From: DATHVR01 sp035461175
GTDB taxonomy: Bacteria > Actinomycetota > Acidimicrobiia > Spongiisociales > ZC4RG35
Reading direction: 5' to 3'
DNA length: 64,000 nt
NCBI GenBank assembly: GCA_035461175.1
Contig: DATHVR010000030.1
Span: forward strand, 1 to 64,000
This document shows, in pieces, positions 8,369 through 16,886 of this stretch. The position numbers were made by a program, and so were the translations under genes. Position 1 is the stretch's first letter; every line of letters starts with the position of its first letter. The notes beneath the pieces are model-generated. The model saw only the letters and a program-made list of their open reading frames with translations. It was not told where the DNA came from and did not search any database.

Positions 8369-8398
8369 TTGACAGGCAAGTGGTCACTTGCATAACGT
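8369..8398 (+). promoter_or_regulatory. promoter with operator between -35 and -10 (ArsR autoregulation)
   Basis: TTGACA (8369-8374) is a consensus -35 and TAACGT (8393-8398) fits a TANNNT -10, spacing 18. The spacer holds a near-perfect palindrome GCAAGTG-GT-CACTTGC (8376-8391). The GTG start at 8408 is 9 nt after the -10, so the mRNA would have almost no leader. A repressor bound in the spacer would exclude RNA polymerase, the arrangement expected for an autoregulated ArsR gene. Confidence 0.7.
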
Positions 8399-8407
8399 GT
8401 CAGGGTC

Positions 8408-8695
8408 GTGGCAGATGTATATAGGGCACTGGCGGACACCACCCGCCGAGCGATACTCGACGAGCTCACGGACCGGGACGGCCAGACGCTGTTCGAGCTG
8501 TGTTCCCGTCTCGCTACCAAGCACGGCTTGGGTTCGACCCGCCAGGCGATCTCCCAGCACATCGACGTGCTCGAGGCCGCCGGTCTGGTGTCGACCCGGC
8601 GGGAGGGTCGCTACAAGTTCCACTATCTCGACACGGCGCCGTTGCGTCAGATCACAGAACGATGGCCGATCCCTCGGCCCAAGGAGGAGCAATGA
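8408..8695 (+). CDS. ArsR-family winged-helix regulator
   Basis: 95 residues starting at GTG. DVYRALADTTRRAILDEL is the hallmark ArsR opening, STRQAISQHIDVLEAAGLV the recognition helix, and STRREGRYKFHYLDTAPL the wing. There is no Cys pair for metal sensing, so it belongs to the non-metal 'autorepressor' type often paired with a VOC or AHSA1 protein. Its last codons overlap the next gene by ATGA, so the two are co-translated. The upstream palindromic operator supports autoregulation. Confidence 0.9.
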   Translation: MADVYRALADTTRRAILDELTDRDGQTLFELCSRLATKHGLGSTRQAISQHIDVLEAAGLVSTRREGRYKFHYLDTAPLRQITERWPIPRPKEEQ

Positions 8696-9081
8696 GGATC
8701 AACGTCATGAGCATCATGGTCGACGACCAGGACAAGGCCCTGCAGTTCTACACCGAGGTGCTCGGCTTCGAGAAGAAGACCGAGATTCCCCTCGGGGAGC
8801 ATTCGTGGATCACCGTCGTCTCGTCCGAAGACCCGGACGGCACCGAACTGTCCCTCGAGCCCGACGAGCATCCGGCGGCGCGGCCGTTCAAGCAGGCACT
8901 GGTGGACGACGGCATCCCGGTCACGTCGTTCGCAGTCGACGACGTCGTCGCCGAGCATGAGCGCCTCGTCGCCCGGGGCGTAAGGTTCACGCAACCGCCC
9001 ACCGACATGGGACCGGTAACCACTGCCGTCTTCGACGACACCTGTGGCAACCTGATCCAGATCGCGGCCATGAAGGCCTAG
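8692..9081 (+). CDS. VOC/glyoxalase-family protein
   Basis: 129 residues of the vicinal-oxygen-chelate fold with two beta-alpha-beta-beta-beta modules: INVMSIMVDDQDKALQFYTE, then LGFEKKTEIPLG, and IPVTSFAVDDVVAEHERLVA ending CGNLIQIAAMKA. AAGGAGGAG gives a strong ribosome-binding site inside the ArsR gene, and ATG overlaps its stop (ATGA). Close relatives are often annotated as glyoxalase or bleomycin-resistance-like; the actual substrate is unknown. Coupling to ArsR suggests induction by a ligand of the regulator. Confidence 0.88.
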   Translation: MRINVMSIMVDDQDKALQFYTEVLGFEKKTEIPLGEHSWITVVSSEDPDGTELSLEPDEHPAARPFKQALVDDGIPVTSFAVDDVVAEHERLVARGVRFTQPPTDMGPVTTAVFDDTCGNLIQIAAMKA

Positions 9082-9233
9082 TCCCCGGGTCCCACCGGCG
9101 CCAGCACCGGCCGCATCTTTCCCCACTCCGTGGGGGACTCGCCAGGCGGGGTGCCCCGGAGGGGTCGGATAGAGCGCGCCTAGTGTGACGACCGACCCGG
9201 TCTCCGTCTTTCAGTACGGATACAGTCGGCGTC

Positions 9234-10046
9234 ATGCGATTTGCCGTGAACTTGCCCAACTTCGGCACCTTCTCCGATCCGCAGTTCATGGTGGATCTAA
9301 GCCGGATCGCCGAGGAGGCGGGATGGGACGGATTCTTCGTTTGGGACCACATCGTCGTCGGGGATGGGATGCCGGTGGCGGACCCCTGGGTCCTGCTGGG
9401 TGCCGTGGCGGGCGAGACCGAGCGGATCCTGATCGGGACCATGGTGACCCCCGTGCCGCGACGCCGTCCCTGGGTGCTGGCCCGCCAGGCGACCACCGTC
9501 GACCACCTGAGCAACGGTCGCCTCGTCCTCGGTGTGGGGATCGGGTTTCCGCCGGACATCGAGTTCGGAACCTTCGACGAGCCGGTTGAGGCCCGGCGCC
9601 GCGCCGACATGCTCGATGAGGGCCTGGCTGTGATGCAAGGGATCTGGAGAGGCAAACCCTTCTCTTTCGCGGGGAGGCACTACCGGGTCGCCGAGAGGAT
9701 CTTCGCCCCCGAGCCGGTCGGTGCGGTACCGATCTGGGTGGCGGGGATGTGGCCCAACCGTCGTCCCTTTCGCCGGGCCGCCGCCTACGACGGTGTGTTC
9801 CCGATGGCCGAAGACATGCATCCACTCACCCCGTCGGAGGTCGCCGAGATCGTCGTGTACGTCCGGCGCCACCGGGCGGACGACGGGCCGTTCGACGTCA
9901 CTATTGGCGGACCGCCCCTGTCGCCGGGGGAACTGGAGGAGTACCGGGCCGCCGGCGTCACCTGGTATCAGGTCGGGCCGGATCCCCGGGGGGAATCCCC
10001 CGAGGAGACGAGGGGTTGGATCGCCGCCGGACCCCCCCGCTCGTAG
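9234..10046 (+). CDS. LLM-class flavin-dependent oxidoreductase
   Basis: 270 residues of the luciferase-like TIM barrel: RFAVNLPNFGTFSDPQFMVD, WDGFFVWDHIVVGD, ILIGTMVTPVPRRRPWVLAR (the typical cis-peptide and flavin region) and LSNGRLVLGVGIGFPPDIEF. Such enzymes use FMN or F420 from a reductase. The C-terminus is short but the barrel looks complete. TACAGT (9221-9226) lies 7 nt before ATG with no Shine-Dalgarno, so it is probably leaderless. Confidence 0.88.
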   Translation: MRFAVNLPNFGTFSDPQFMVDLSRIAEEAGWDGFFVWDHIVVGDGMPVADPWVLLGAVAGETERILIGTMVTPVPRRRPWVLARQATTVDHLSNGRLVLGVGIGFPPDIEFGTFDEPVEARRRADMLDEGLAVMQGIWRGKPFSFAGRHYRVAERIFAPEPVGAVPIWVAGMWPNRRPFRRAAAYDGVFPMAEDMHPLTPSEVAEIVVYVRRHRADDGPFDVTIGGPPLSPGELEEYRAAGVTWYQVGPDPRGESPEETRGWIAAGPPRS

Positions 10047-10282
10047 CTCGGTCGACGACGATGCCCGCATTCTGATTGTCTCCAGGGCCGCTCGGTCGTC
10101 ATGCTCGTGTCTGTCAAGGCTGGGGGGCACATGATTGAACGCCAGAAGCTCGAGAGGCTGTCTTCGTCGAGGCGAGGGAGTAGCGGTGTCGCAACCGTCC
10201 TTCAGGTGCCGCATCTTGCGCCCGACGGCGGCGGGTAGCGAAGAACCCGTTTGTCGGGTCAGGGGCTTGCGACAATGGATGA

Positions 10283-10937
10283 ATGGCATCAGCGAGGCGA
10301 CCAACCTGTGCGAGGATCCTTCACGCGTTGCGCTGTGTGGGAGCGGCGGGAGTGGATCGGATTTCTGCCGCCTCCGATCTGGCCCGGGACGAGGTCGATC
10401 GGTGGCTGCATGCGCTGAGCGTCGACGGGCTGGCAAGCCTCGACCCCGGACCTTTCGGGGGCTGGAGCCTGACCGATGCCGGTCGGGCGGCTGACGACGA
10501 GTGGCTGGCCCAAGAGCTCGACGCTCCCGGCGCCCGCACAGCGGTCCTCAACTGCTACCGGCAGTTCCTCGGCCTGAACCCCGAGCTGCTCCAGGTTTGC
10601 AGCGACTGGCAGATGCGATCCTTTGGTGGCTCTCCCAGCCTCAACGACCACACCGACCCCCGACTACGACGCCCGGGTGCTGTCGCGGCTCTTTCGCCTG
10701 GATGACGGCGTTCAGGCTCTGCTCTCCGAGCTCGCCGGTCGGCTTCCCCGGTTCGGCGTCTACCGCAGCCGCCTTTCTTCGGCGGTTGAGGAGGTGATGG
10801 CGGGCAACCACGCCTACCTGGCCGACGGGCTCGAGTCCTACCACACCGTCTGGTTCCAGTTGCACGAGGACCTCCTCACCACCCTGGGCATCTCTCGCGA
10901 GGAGGAGAGGCGGGATACAAACGGTCCCGGCATCTGA
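10283..10937 (+). pseudogene. winged-helix regulator split by a C-run insertion
   Basis: The first frame (10283-10705) reads a winged-helix domain (ARILHALRCVGAAGVDRISA, EVDRWLHALSVDGLASL, GWSLTDAGRAADDEW) and then QVCSDWQMRSFG...NDHTDP. After the run gacccccgac near 10660 it goes out of frame. The other frame continues YDARVLSRLFRLDDGVQALL to GISREEERRDTNGPGI, ending at 10937. Expected DPDYDA needs four C's where five are present, so one inserted C explains everything. The full product would be ~217 aa. This is either slippage/phase-type disruption, a sequencing homopolymer error or real decay. Confidence 0.75.
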
Positions 10938-10974
10938 CGCTCGCCGGGGCATGTCGACAACTAGCTTGAGGATC

Positions 10975-11538
10975 ATGGCCAAGCTGATATACGCCGCCAT
11001 CGTCTCACTGGACGGCTTCATCGAGAACGATTCGGGAGGCTTCGAGTGGGCCCTGCCCGATCCCGAGACTCACGCCTTCGTGAACGAACTCGAACGACCG
11101 CTGGGAACCTATCTCTACGGGCGGCGCATGTACGAGACGATGGCAGGCTGGCAGACGGTGGGTCAGCCGGGTGAACCAGATGTCTCGCCCGAGGAACTCG
11201 AATTCGCCGAGGTATGGCGAGCGGCCGACAAGGTCGTCTACTCCCGCACCCTCCCCGAGGTGGTGACACCCCGCACGCGTCTCGAGCGTGAGTTCGATCC
11301 CGAGGCGGTCCGGCAGATGAAGGACGACGCCGAGCAGGATCTGTCCGTCAGCGGCCCCGGTCTGGCCCAGCACGCCTTCGTCGCCGGGTTGGTGGACGAG
11401 ATCCACCTGTTCGTGTTCCCGTTGATCGTCGGAGGGGGACGGCCGGGCCTGCCCCAGGGTCTCCGGGTGGATCTGGAGCTGCTCGAGGAACGGCAGCTCG
11501 GTAGCGGCGTCGTCCACATGCGCTACGCCCGGAGCTGA
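10975..11538 (+). CDS. dihydrofolate reductase family protein (second copy)
   Basis: 187 residues: KLIYAAIVSLDGFIENDSGG, TYLYGRRMYETMAGWQTV, DKVVYSRTLPEV, LSVSGPGLAQHAFVAGLVDE and a final beta strand LGSGVVHMRYARS. This is the RibD-C reductase fold, distinct in sequence from the copy at 6744. ATG 10975 is preferred to ATG 10951 because TAGCTT (10962-10967) lies 7 nt upstream, again a leaderless layout, and GAGG overlaps as a weak ribosome-binding site. Substrate unknown. Confidence 0.85.
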   Translation: MAKLIYAAIVSLDGFIENDSGGFEWALPDPETHAFVNELERPLGTYLYGRRMYETMAGWQTVGQPGEPDVSPEELEFAEVWRAADKVVYSRTLPEVVTPRTRLEREFDPEAVRQMKDDAEQDLSVSGPGLAQHAFVAGLVDEIHLFVFPLIVGGGRPGLPQGLRVDLELLEERQLGSGVVHMRYARS

Positions 11539-11693
11539 CCGCGTCGGCGCCAGGGGCTGATCCGTCTCGAAGCAAGTGATCTTCCGCGGCCGTCGAGGAG
11601 CCACGAGACAGTTTCCACGCGACCAGAGCCGACACGAAAAAGACCGGGCGACGTATGTTTGGGAATCGTGGAGTGGACTGAAGCACGGAATGG

Positions 11694-11975
11694 ATGAGTG
11701 GAGAGAGGCCCTACGGGGCTACATCCTGCCGCTCGAGGTCGTCTTTCTCTGTGGCGGCGCTGGGGATGCTGGGCGTCGTGATCGTGGGACGCAGGCGCCA
11801 ACCGTCGGTGCTTCCCTCTCCACATGCATGGGTGCTCGGGACGATGCTGGTGGTGAGTGGATTCGTCGCCCTCGCATCCCGATTGTGGATCTTGGCGGCG
11901 GCGATGGCGTTCCTCATGGTCGCCCTGGCTCTGGCGGTGGTGCCGCCGAGGGCAGCCCATCCGACCGAGGAGTAG
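11694..11975 (+). CDS. small membrane protein, possible N-terminal frameshift
   Basis: Two hydrophobic helices are clear (VAALGMLGVVIVG; WVLGTMLVVSGFVALASR followed by LWILAAAMAFLMVALALAVV), then a short tail. The N-terminus in this frame (MSGERPYGATSCRSRSS) looks unnatural. The frame from ATG 11690 gives a better start (MDEWREALRGYILPLEVVFL) but breaks after ~22 codons, near 11750. A one-base indel there would join the good N-terminus to the helices. I report the frame that carries the helices. No family recognised. Confidence 0.45.
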   Translation: MSGERPYGATSCRSRSSFSVAALGMLGVVIVGRRRQPSVLPSPHAWVLGTMLVVSGFVALASRLWILAAAMAFLMVALALAVVPPRAAHPTEE

Positions 11976-12008
11976 TCGAGAAGGTCGGGTGTGGTCGGCG
12001 AGGTCGGT

Positions 12009-12656
12009 TCAAGCCCCCAGGGCGGCGAGCGCTTCCGGGATCGGAGTGTCGCCGCCCACCACCTCGAAGACCTTGCCCCGGGTGGCGTCCTCGTCGAGGC
12101 AGGCGGTCAGGACGGCGGCAATGTCGGCCCGGGGCACGTCGCCGCGGGGTACGTGCCGGGCGAGGTGGACCCGACCTGTGGGCGGCGCGTCGGTGAGACG
12201 TCCCGGCCGCACCACGGTCCAATTGAGGTCCGAGCCCATCAGGTAGGCGTCGGCGCGGGACTTGGCCCGCACGTAGACCGAGAACACCGAGTCGTCGGCG
12301 GGAGGATCATCCGTGCCCATGGCCGACACCATCAGGAACCGGCGGGCACCCCCTTCCCGGGCGGCGTCGACGCATTTGACTGCCCCGCCGTAGTCGACGG
12401 TCTCCTTGCGGGCGGCGCCCGAGCCGGGTCCCGCCCCGGCCGCGAACACGACGGCATCACATCCCTCCATGGCCTCGGCGAGTCGAGCCGTGTCGACCGC
12501 CTCGAGATCAACTACGAGCGGCGTCATTCCCACCGCCTCCAGGTCGCCGGACTGGTCCGGGTCGCGGATCAGTCCGAGCACCTCGTGCTCCGGTGACGCC
12601 AACTCTCCGAACAGAAGCCCTATCTGACCGTGGCCTCCGGCCACTACTACTCGCAT
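12009..12656 (-). CDS. NAD(P)-binding atypical SDR (NmrA/YwnB-like)
   Basis: 215 residues. MRVVVAGGHGQIGLLFGELA is the glycine-rich Rossmann motif (GxxGxxG), CDAVVFAAGAGPGSG the strand-4 region, and FLMVSAMGTDDPP and NWTVVRPGRLTD are the conserved atypical-SDR signatures. There is no classical YxxxK. Likely an NAD(P)H-binding reductase or redox sensor. It lies 9 bp downstream of a GNAT gene on the same strand and probably shares its transcript. Confidence 0.87.
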   Translation of the reverse strand: MRVVVAGGHGQIGLLFGELASPEHEVLGLIRDPDQSGDLEAVGMTPLVVDLEAVDTARLAEAMEGCDAVVFAAGAGPGSGAARKETVDYGGAVKCVDAAREGGARRFLMVSAMGTDDPPADDSVFSVYVRAKSRADAYLMGSDLNWTVVRPGRLTDAPPTGRVHLARHVPRGDVPRADIAAVLTACLDEDATRGKVFEVVGGDTPIPEALAALGA

Positions 12657-12665
12657 GGGTCCACC

Positions 12666-13238
12666 CTAGGCCCGAAGATCGAGTCTCATCAGTACCCGGG
12701 GAAAGCCGTTGAGGACCGAGTCGGTGTCGGCGGCTTTCGTGAAGCCGGCTCGCTCGAACAGCCCGCGGGTGCCCACGTATGCCATGGTCAGGTCGACCTT
12801 CTCGCCGCGGTTGTCGACCGGGTAGCCCTCGATAGCGGGCGCCCCGTTGTCGCGGGCGAAGTCGACCGCGCCCGCCAGCAGGTGGTGGGAGATGCCCTGG
12901 CCCCGGTGACCCGGCCGGACCCGGATGCACCACACCGACCACACGTCGAGGTCGTCGACATGGGGGATCTTGCGGTTGCGGGCGAAGGCGGTGTCGGCAC
13001 GCCGGGCCACTGCGGCCCAGCCCACCACCTCCTCTTCCTCGTAGGCGAGGACGCCGATCGGGCCTTGGTCGATGAGTTGCCTGATTCGTTCGCCCCGGGC
13101 GGGGCCGATCAGTTCCCGGTTCTCCTTCGACGGTACGCGGTAACTGAGGCACCAGCACACGTTGGCGTCAGGCCGCTTGGGCCCGACCATGGTCTTGACG
13201 TCGTCGAAGCGGTCGGCGGGTCGGATCTCAATGGCCAT
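12666..13238 (-). CDS. GNAT-family N-acetyltransferase
   Basis: 190 residues: AIEIRPADRFDDVKTMVGPK, CWCLSYR, IGVLAYEEEEVVGWAAVARR, then WCIRVRPGHRGQGISHHLLA with the acetyl-CoA pyrophosphate loop R-G-Q-G-I. The Cys-rich 'CWCLSYR' opening is shared with the GNAT at 13466 (CQCQRYK), so the two are related copies or members of one subfamily. Substrate unknown. Confidence 0.85.
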   Translation of the reverse strand: MAIEIRPADRFDDVKTMVGPKRPDANVCWCLSYRVPSKENRELIGPARGERIRQLIDQGPIGVLAYEEEEVVGWAAVARRADTAFARNRKIPHVDDLDVWSVWCIRVRPGHRGQGISHHLLAGAVDFARDNGAPAIEGYPVDNRGEKVDLTMAYVGTRGLFERAGFTKAADTDSVLNGFPRVLMRLDLRA

Positions 13239-13307
13239 ATCAGATGGATACCACAGACGGCTGAAAGACTCCGGCGCGCCAGAGCGCCCTACCGGCGGTC
13301 TTCGGCG

Positions 13308-13430
13308 TCAGTCGATCGATTCCTCGGGCATCCGCGAGTACCACTCGTGGAACTCCGAGCACCGGCCGTCCGGGTCGAGGCGAAGCAGCCAGATGTTGTC
13401 GAAGACGCCGCGGGCCTCGCCGCGTTCCGG
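13308..13430 (-). pseudogene. SnoaL/NTF2-like C-terminal stub
   Basis: The 40 codons before TGA (13308-13310) read ARGVFDNIWLLRLDPDGRCS and EFHEWYSRMPEESID, matching the last strands of SnoaL-like (NTF2-fold) proteins. Immediately upstream is an in-frame TAA and then the 3' region of the neighbouring GNAT gene. No N-terminal part exists nearby, so this is the remnant of a deletion. Confidence 0.6.
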
Positions 13431-13465
13431 TTAAAAGAGGTGGGTTCGCGACCCATGGCGGATCC

Positions 13466-14065
13466 TCAGAAGTCGATGCGCATCACCGATCGGCGCTTGG
13501 TCGGCCGACTCACCTCGGTGAGGCCGGCAGCCAGGAAGGTGGCCGGGGTGCCGACGTGGAGTTCCTCGTCGATCACGTTCTTGGTGGTAGTCGGGTAGGC
13601 CTCCAGGGCTCGCACCCCCTGTGCGCGGGCGAAGTCGACCGCGGCCCTGGCCATGGTCCGGCTGATTCCTTGCTTGCGGTAACCGGCGCGGGTGAAGAGA
13701 CAGGTCACCGCCCAGACGCTGTCGTCTTGCTTGTCCTCGTCCCGGCCTTCCCAGGGGACCCGGAAGACGCGCACCAGGCCGGTATATGCCGGGCGTGGCT
13801 CCACCGCGCACCATCCGACCGGTTCGCCGTTGAGGTAGGCGACGAGGCCGCTGGTGGTGTCGGAGTCGGGGTTGTCGCAGTCGGTCTGCTCACGGAGCCG
13901 AAAGGCGCGCTCTTCTCTGGGGACGGATCCGAACGACTCCCGCGGCGCCAGTTTGTAGCGCTGGCACTGGCAGACGTGGCCCGTCCCACGAGAGCCGAAT
14001 ATCGCCTGCAGGTCTTCACACGCAGCTCGGTTGGCGGGGACGATCGAGAGGTCGCGGTCGGTCAT
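13466..14065 (-). CDS. GNAT-family N-acetyltransferase
   Basis: 199 residues from ATG 14065. It has a Cys-rich opening (GHVCQCQRYKLAPRES), the strand GLVAYLNGEPVGWCAVEPRP, the acetyl-CoA loop in CLFTRAGYRKQGISRTMARA (Y-R-K-Q-G-I-S) and C-terminal LHVGTPATFLAAGLTEV. It is related in layout to the copy at 12666. A 40-codon SnoaL stub lies between the two GNAT genes. Confidence 0.85.
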   Translation of the reverse strand: MTDRDLSIVPANRAACEDLQAIFGSRGTGHVCQCQRYKLAPRESFGSVPREERAFRLREQTDCDNPDSDTTSGLVAYLNGEPVGWCAVEPRPAYTGLVRVFRVPWEGRDEDKQDDSVWAVTCLFTRAGYRKQGISRTMARAAVDFARAQGVRALEAYPTTTKNVIDEELHVGTPATFLAAGLTEVSRPTKRRSVMRIDF

Positions 14066-14202
14066 GCTGTGATTCTGGCCGCGGTTGCGGACGGGTCGTG
14101 TCCTATTTCAGGAGGCACCTTGCGGGGCTCCGACCGAGGCGAGAGTGCAGGTGAACGCGTCTGGGGCGGTTGGTTGCACTTTCGTCGGGGTGAGGGTGAC
14201 GA

Positions 14203-14412
14203 GTGAGCAGGCGCCCGCGCTCAGCGCGGTGCGATGCCCTCTCGTCGGGCCACCTTGGCGGCGGGCGTCGAATCGTCGACGACTCCGGAGCCCCCGCGGC
14301 GTGGATCCTGGCCGATCGGGCCGGCAATCGCGTGTGCATCGCTGCCTGGCCCGACGGGGCACCATCACCCGACGCCGCGGACTCAGGCAGCCCCGCCACC
14401 GAAGCCGGCTGA
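14203..14412 (+). pseudogene. VOC-domain C-terminal remnant
   Basis: The frame carries GGGRRIVDDSGAPAAWILAD followed by RAGNRVCIAAWPDG, which is the last module of glyoxalase_6-type VOC proteins (WxLADPEGNxxCVAxWPDG). The preceding ~20 codons are low quality and no first module is present. The remnant overlaps the 3' end of the convergent membrane-protein gene by 30 bp. Confidence 0.45.
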
Positions 14413-15132
14413 TCGGGCGGACAGCCTGAAGAGCCGGCGGGCGACGAGGATTGCGAACACAGCCCAGGGGAGCAGCGACGCCAGGGCGAAGACCAATCCC
14501 ACCGTGCCGAAGTTCGAAGGCACCGCCATCAGGACGGCGGCCGCCAGCCCCCACAGGGCCGTGGCTCTCGAGAACACCGTGGAGCGAAGCATCAGGATGG
14601 CGAAGATCAGCAGCGTCGCCAGGTTGAAGAAGTAGTAGATGTCGAAGGCGGTGCCCATCCAGGTGGCGAGCATCCCGTCGCCCACGGCCACCAACGCCAC
14701 CTGTTCGGCGGGGCCGGCCCGACCGTATGAGTCGGCGAGTGCGAGCATCTCGACCGGGCGGGGCGAGGCCATGTACGCCGCCATCCCCAGGACCCCGAAC
14801 GCCAGGGCGACGACCACACCGGAACGGCTCACTTTCCACAAGACGACGGCCAGCGCGAAGTAGAGAAGGAACGCCAGCAGGTTGCTGACGATGTACATCG
14901 CGTCGAGAGCGAGCATCCCCCGCGCGGGGTTGGCGATGAGCAGTTCGAAGAACTCAACAGTCGTCTCGGGTGGTGGCCAGGCCACATATACCGCCATCTG
15001 GATGACGATCAGGACGACGCTCGCCACCGCCGACCACACCCCCACCATCAGGAGGCCCTTCCACTGGCTGTGCTCGGATATCGGGTCGCTCGTCGCGTCG
15101 ATATCAGTGGTGGGTACAGCAACCTGTGCCAT
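14383..15132 (-). CDS. multi-pass membrane protein, possibly DUF4386-like
   Basis: 249 residues from ATG 15132 (MAQVAVPTTDID); the frame is open further upstream but the sequence there is not protein-like. Six or seven hydrophobic helices are visible: ASVVLIVIQMAVYVAW, IVSNLLAFLLYFALAVVLWK, GVVVALAFGVLGMAAYM, DIYYFFNLATLLIFAILMLR, ALWGLAAAVLMAVP and LVFALASLLPWAVFAILVAR. The layout and loop (TAFDIYYFFNLAT) are reminiscent of DUF4386 proteins, but I am not certain. Function unknown. Confidence 0.75.
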   Translation of the reverse strand: MAQVAVPTTDIDATSDPISEHSQWKGLLMVGVWSAVASVVLIVIQMAVYVAWPPPETTVEFFELLIANPARGMLALDAMYIVSNLLAFLLYFALAVVLWKVSRSGVVVALAFGVLGMAAYMASPRPVEMLALADSYGRAGPAEQVALVAVGDGMLATWMGTAFDIYYFFNLATLLIFAILMLRSTVFSRATALWGLAAAVLMAVPSNFGTVGLVFALASLLPWAVFAILVARRLFRLSARSAGFGGGAA

Positions 15133-15235
15133 GTGGTCACCGTAAGCAGCGGGTATTTCCCGGCCAGGGCACAAAGACCCGTCGCCCCTCCGCTTCTGCG
15201 GCCCATTTGCTCGACTCCGGTGCGATAGTTGAGCG

Positions 15236-15721
15236 ATGCCCCTCTCCGACATCCTTGAGACTGCACGTTTGGTCCTGCCTCCGCTCGAAGTCACGGACGC
15301 GAGCGAAATGGTCGGCGTGCTCTCCGACCCTGATCTGTATACGTTCACCGGTGGAGAGCCCCCCACCCTGGATGGTCTCGAGGATCAGTACCGCCACCTG
15401 GTGGCTGGATCTCCCCGTCCAGGAGAAGACTGGCACAACTGGATTCTCCGTTTCGGGGAAGTTGCGGTCGGATTTGTCCAGGCGACCGTGCTGGGTGAGA
15501 CGGCTGAACTGGCATGGGTGGTGGGGCTGCGATGGCAGCAGCGCGGCTTCGCGAGCGAGGCGTCTCTGGCCGTGGGTGACTGGCTCCGGGACCAAGGTGT
15601 GGTCAGGTTGACTGCTCACATCCATCCGGAGCACCAGGCCTCGATGGCGGTTGCCACCCGACTCGGCCTTCGGCCCACGGATGAGTTCGACGCCGAGGGG
15701 GAGCAAAAGTGGACATCGTGA
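15236..15721 (+). CDS. RimJ-like GNAT acetyltransferase
   Basis: 161 residues: ETARLVLPPLEVTDASEMVG (the R-L-x-L-R/P-P opening of the RimJ/RimL subfamily), ELAWVVGLRWQQRGFASEAS with the acetyl-CoA loop (Q-Q-R-G-F-A-S-E-A), and LTAHIHPEHQASMAVATRLG with the conserved H-P-x-N/H-x-x-S helix. Intact. Target may be a protein N-terminus or a small molecule. Confidence 0.85.
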   Translation: MPLSDILETARLVLPPLEVTDASEMVGVLSDPDLYTFTGGEPPTLDGLEDQYRHLVAGSPRPGEDWHNWILRFGEVAVGFVQATVLGETAELAWVVGLRWQQRGFASEASLAVGDWLRDQGVVRLTAHIHPEHQASMAVATRLGLRPTDEFDAEGEQKWTS

Positions 15722-16205
15722 CGGTGGACCGACCGAGGTGGTAGCCCTTCGGTTGGAGCGACTGAGCATCGCCTACCAAAGCCGCTGCTCCGGCGGTGCT
15801 CTCCATCTGTCGCCGGTACTGGAAAGTCCACATGGCCCCGGCGTTTCGGTTCACAATCAGGGCTTCGGGGTAGTGGTGGCCGAGGGTGATCTCAAGCTGC
15901 ACCATCCTGAGCGCAGACCGAATTTGCATTCGCCGTGCTCGAGGATGTGCCCTCCGTTCGCGGGCGAGGGGCTGCCCGACCGTGACGGGGTCGGGGGCAC
16001 CGCCAACGCCACCCGATACCACGGTGTGCCGACGCGGGCCGCCGTTTGGTCGAGGAGCGGCGCCGGTCCGTCGTGGTGGTTGCGCCTCGCCGGGACGAAG
16101 CCGAGCTGTGGATCTATCCCTGATCCTGTCCGACTAGCGCTGACAGGAGCAGCGGCGCCTGCGACCAGCGACGCAGTTCTAAGCCTTGGCCAAATCGTCT
16201 CCGCT
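15722..16205. other. intergenic, no gene recognised
   Basis: About 485 bp between the GNAT gene and the 3' end of the TrkA operon. Open frames exist on both strands, but none gives a recognisable or well-composed protein. A plus-strand stretch near 16050-16130 (RDEAELWIYP) could be a degraded coding tail. No RNA gene or repeat seen. Confidence 0.4.
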
Positions 16206-16880
16206 CTAGTCCGTACGTTCGGCCCGGCCGAGGGCATCGGCCAGTCCCCCGACGGCGTCGCTGTGGACCACGGCAAGCACTTCGTCCCCCTCCTCAATCA
16301 TCAGGCGGCCGTGCCCGGCGAGAAGATCACCATCGCGAATGACCGCCACGATCACGCACTCGTCGGCCAGTTCGAGCTCCGAGACGGCCTGACCCACCGC
16401 AGGTGCCCCGGCGGACACGGTCTCCTCCACCAACGAATACTGGCCGCGCTTGAGCTTGAGTAGCGTCGTCATCTCTCCGAGTGACATCTCCTCGGCCACC
16501 AGATGAGCCAAAAGGTCGGCCTGGTCGAGGGCTACGTCAACACCCATGTCCGGCTTAAAGAGCCAGGCGTTGCGAGGGTCCACGATGCGGGCGATCACCC
16601 GAGGGATATGGAACTCGAAGTGTGCCAGCGAAGCGATGACGAGGTTGGTCTCGTCCGTGCCGGTTACGGCTGCCACCACCTCGACCGAACGGATCCCCGC
16701 TCGCTCGAGGACGCGGGCGTCAGTCCCGGACCCTTCGATCACCTCTCCCCGCTCACTGAGGGAACCGGCCTTCACAGGATCGGACTCGACAACACGTACC
16801 TCGTGGCCGCCTTCTGTCAGGAGCCCGGCGAGGCGACTCCCCACTTTGCCTCCTCCCACTATCAAAACCGAGGTGGTCAT
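16206..16880 (-). CDS. trkA: TrkA/RCK-domain potassium regulator
   Basis: 224 residues. The RCK_N Rossmann domain opens TTSVLIVGGGKVGSRLAGLL (GxGxxG) with the acidic ribose-binding residue in VRVVESDP, followed by DETNLVIASLAHFEFHIPRV. The second half (SLVEETVSAGAPAVGQAVSE to EGDEVLAVVH) is the TrkA_C (RCK_C) domain. Such proteins bind NAD(H) or nucleotides and gate K+ transporters at the inner membrane face. It lies 6 bp after the sister TrkA gene, in one operon with the P-type ATPase; no channel subunit is encoded here. Confidence 0.9.
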   Translation of the reverse strand: MTTSVLIVGGGKVGSRLAGLLTEGGHEVRVVESDPVKAGSLSERGEVIEGSGTDARVLERAGIRSVEVVAAVTGTDETNLVIASLAHFEFHIPRVIARIVDPRNAWLFKPDMGVDVALDQADLLAHLVAEEMSLGEMTTLLKLKRGQYSLVEETVSAGAPAVGQAVSELELADECVIVAVIRDGDLLAGHGRLMIEEGDEVLAVVHSDAVGGLADALGRAERTD

Positions 16881-16886
16881 GACGCC

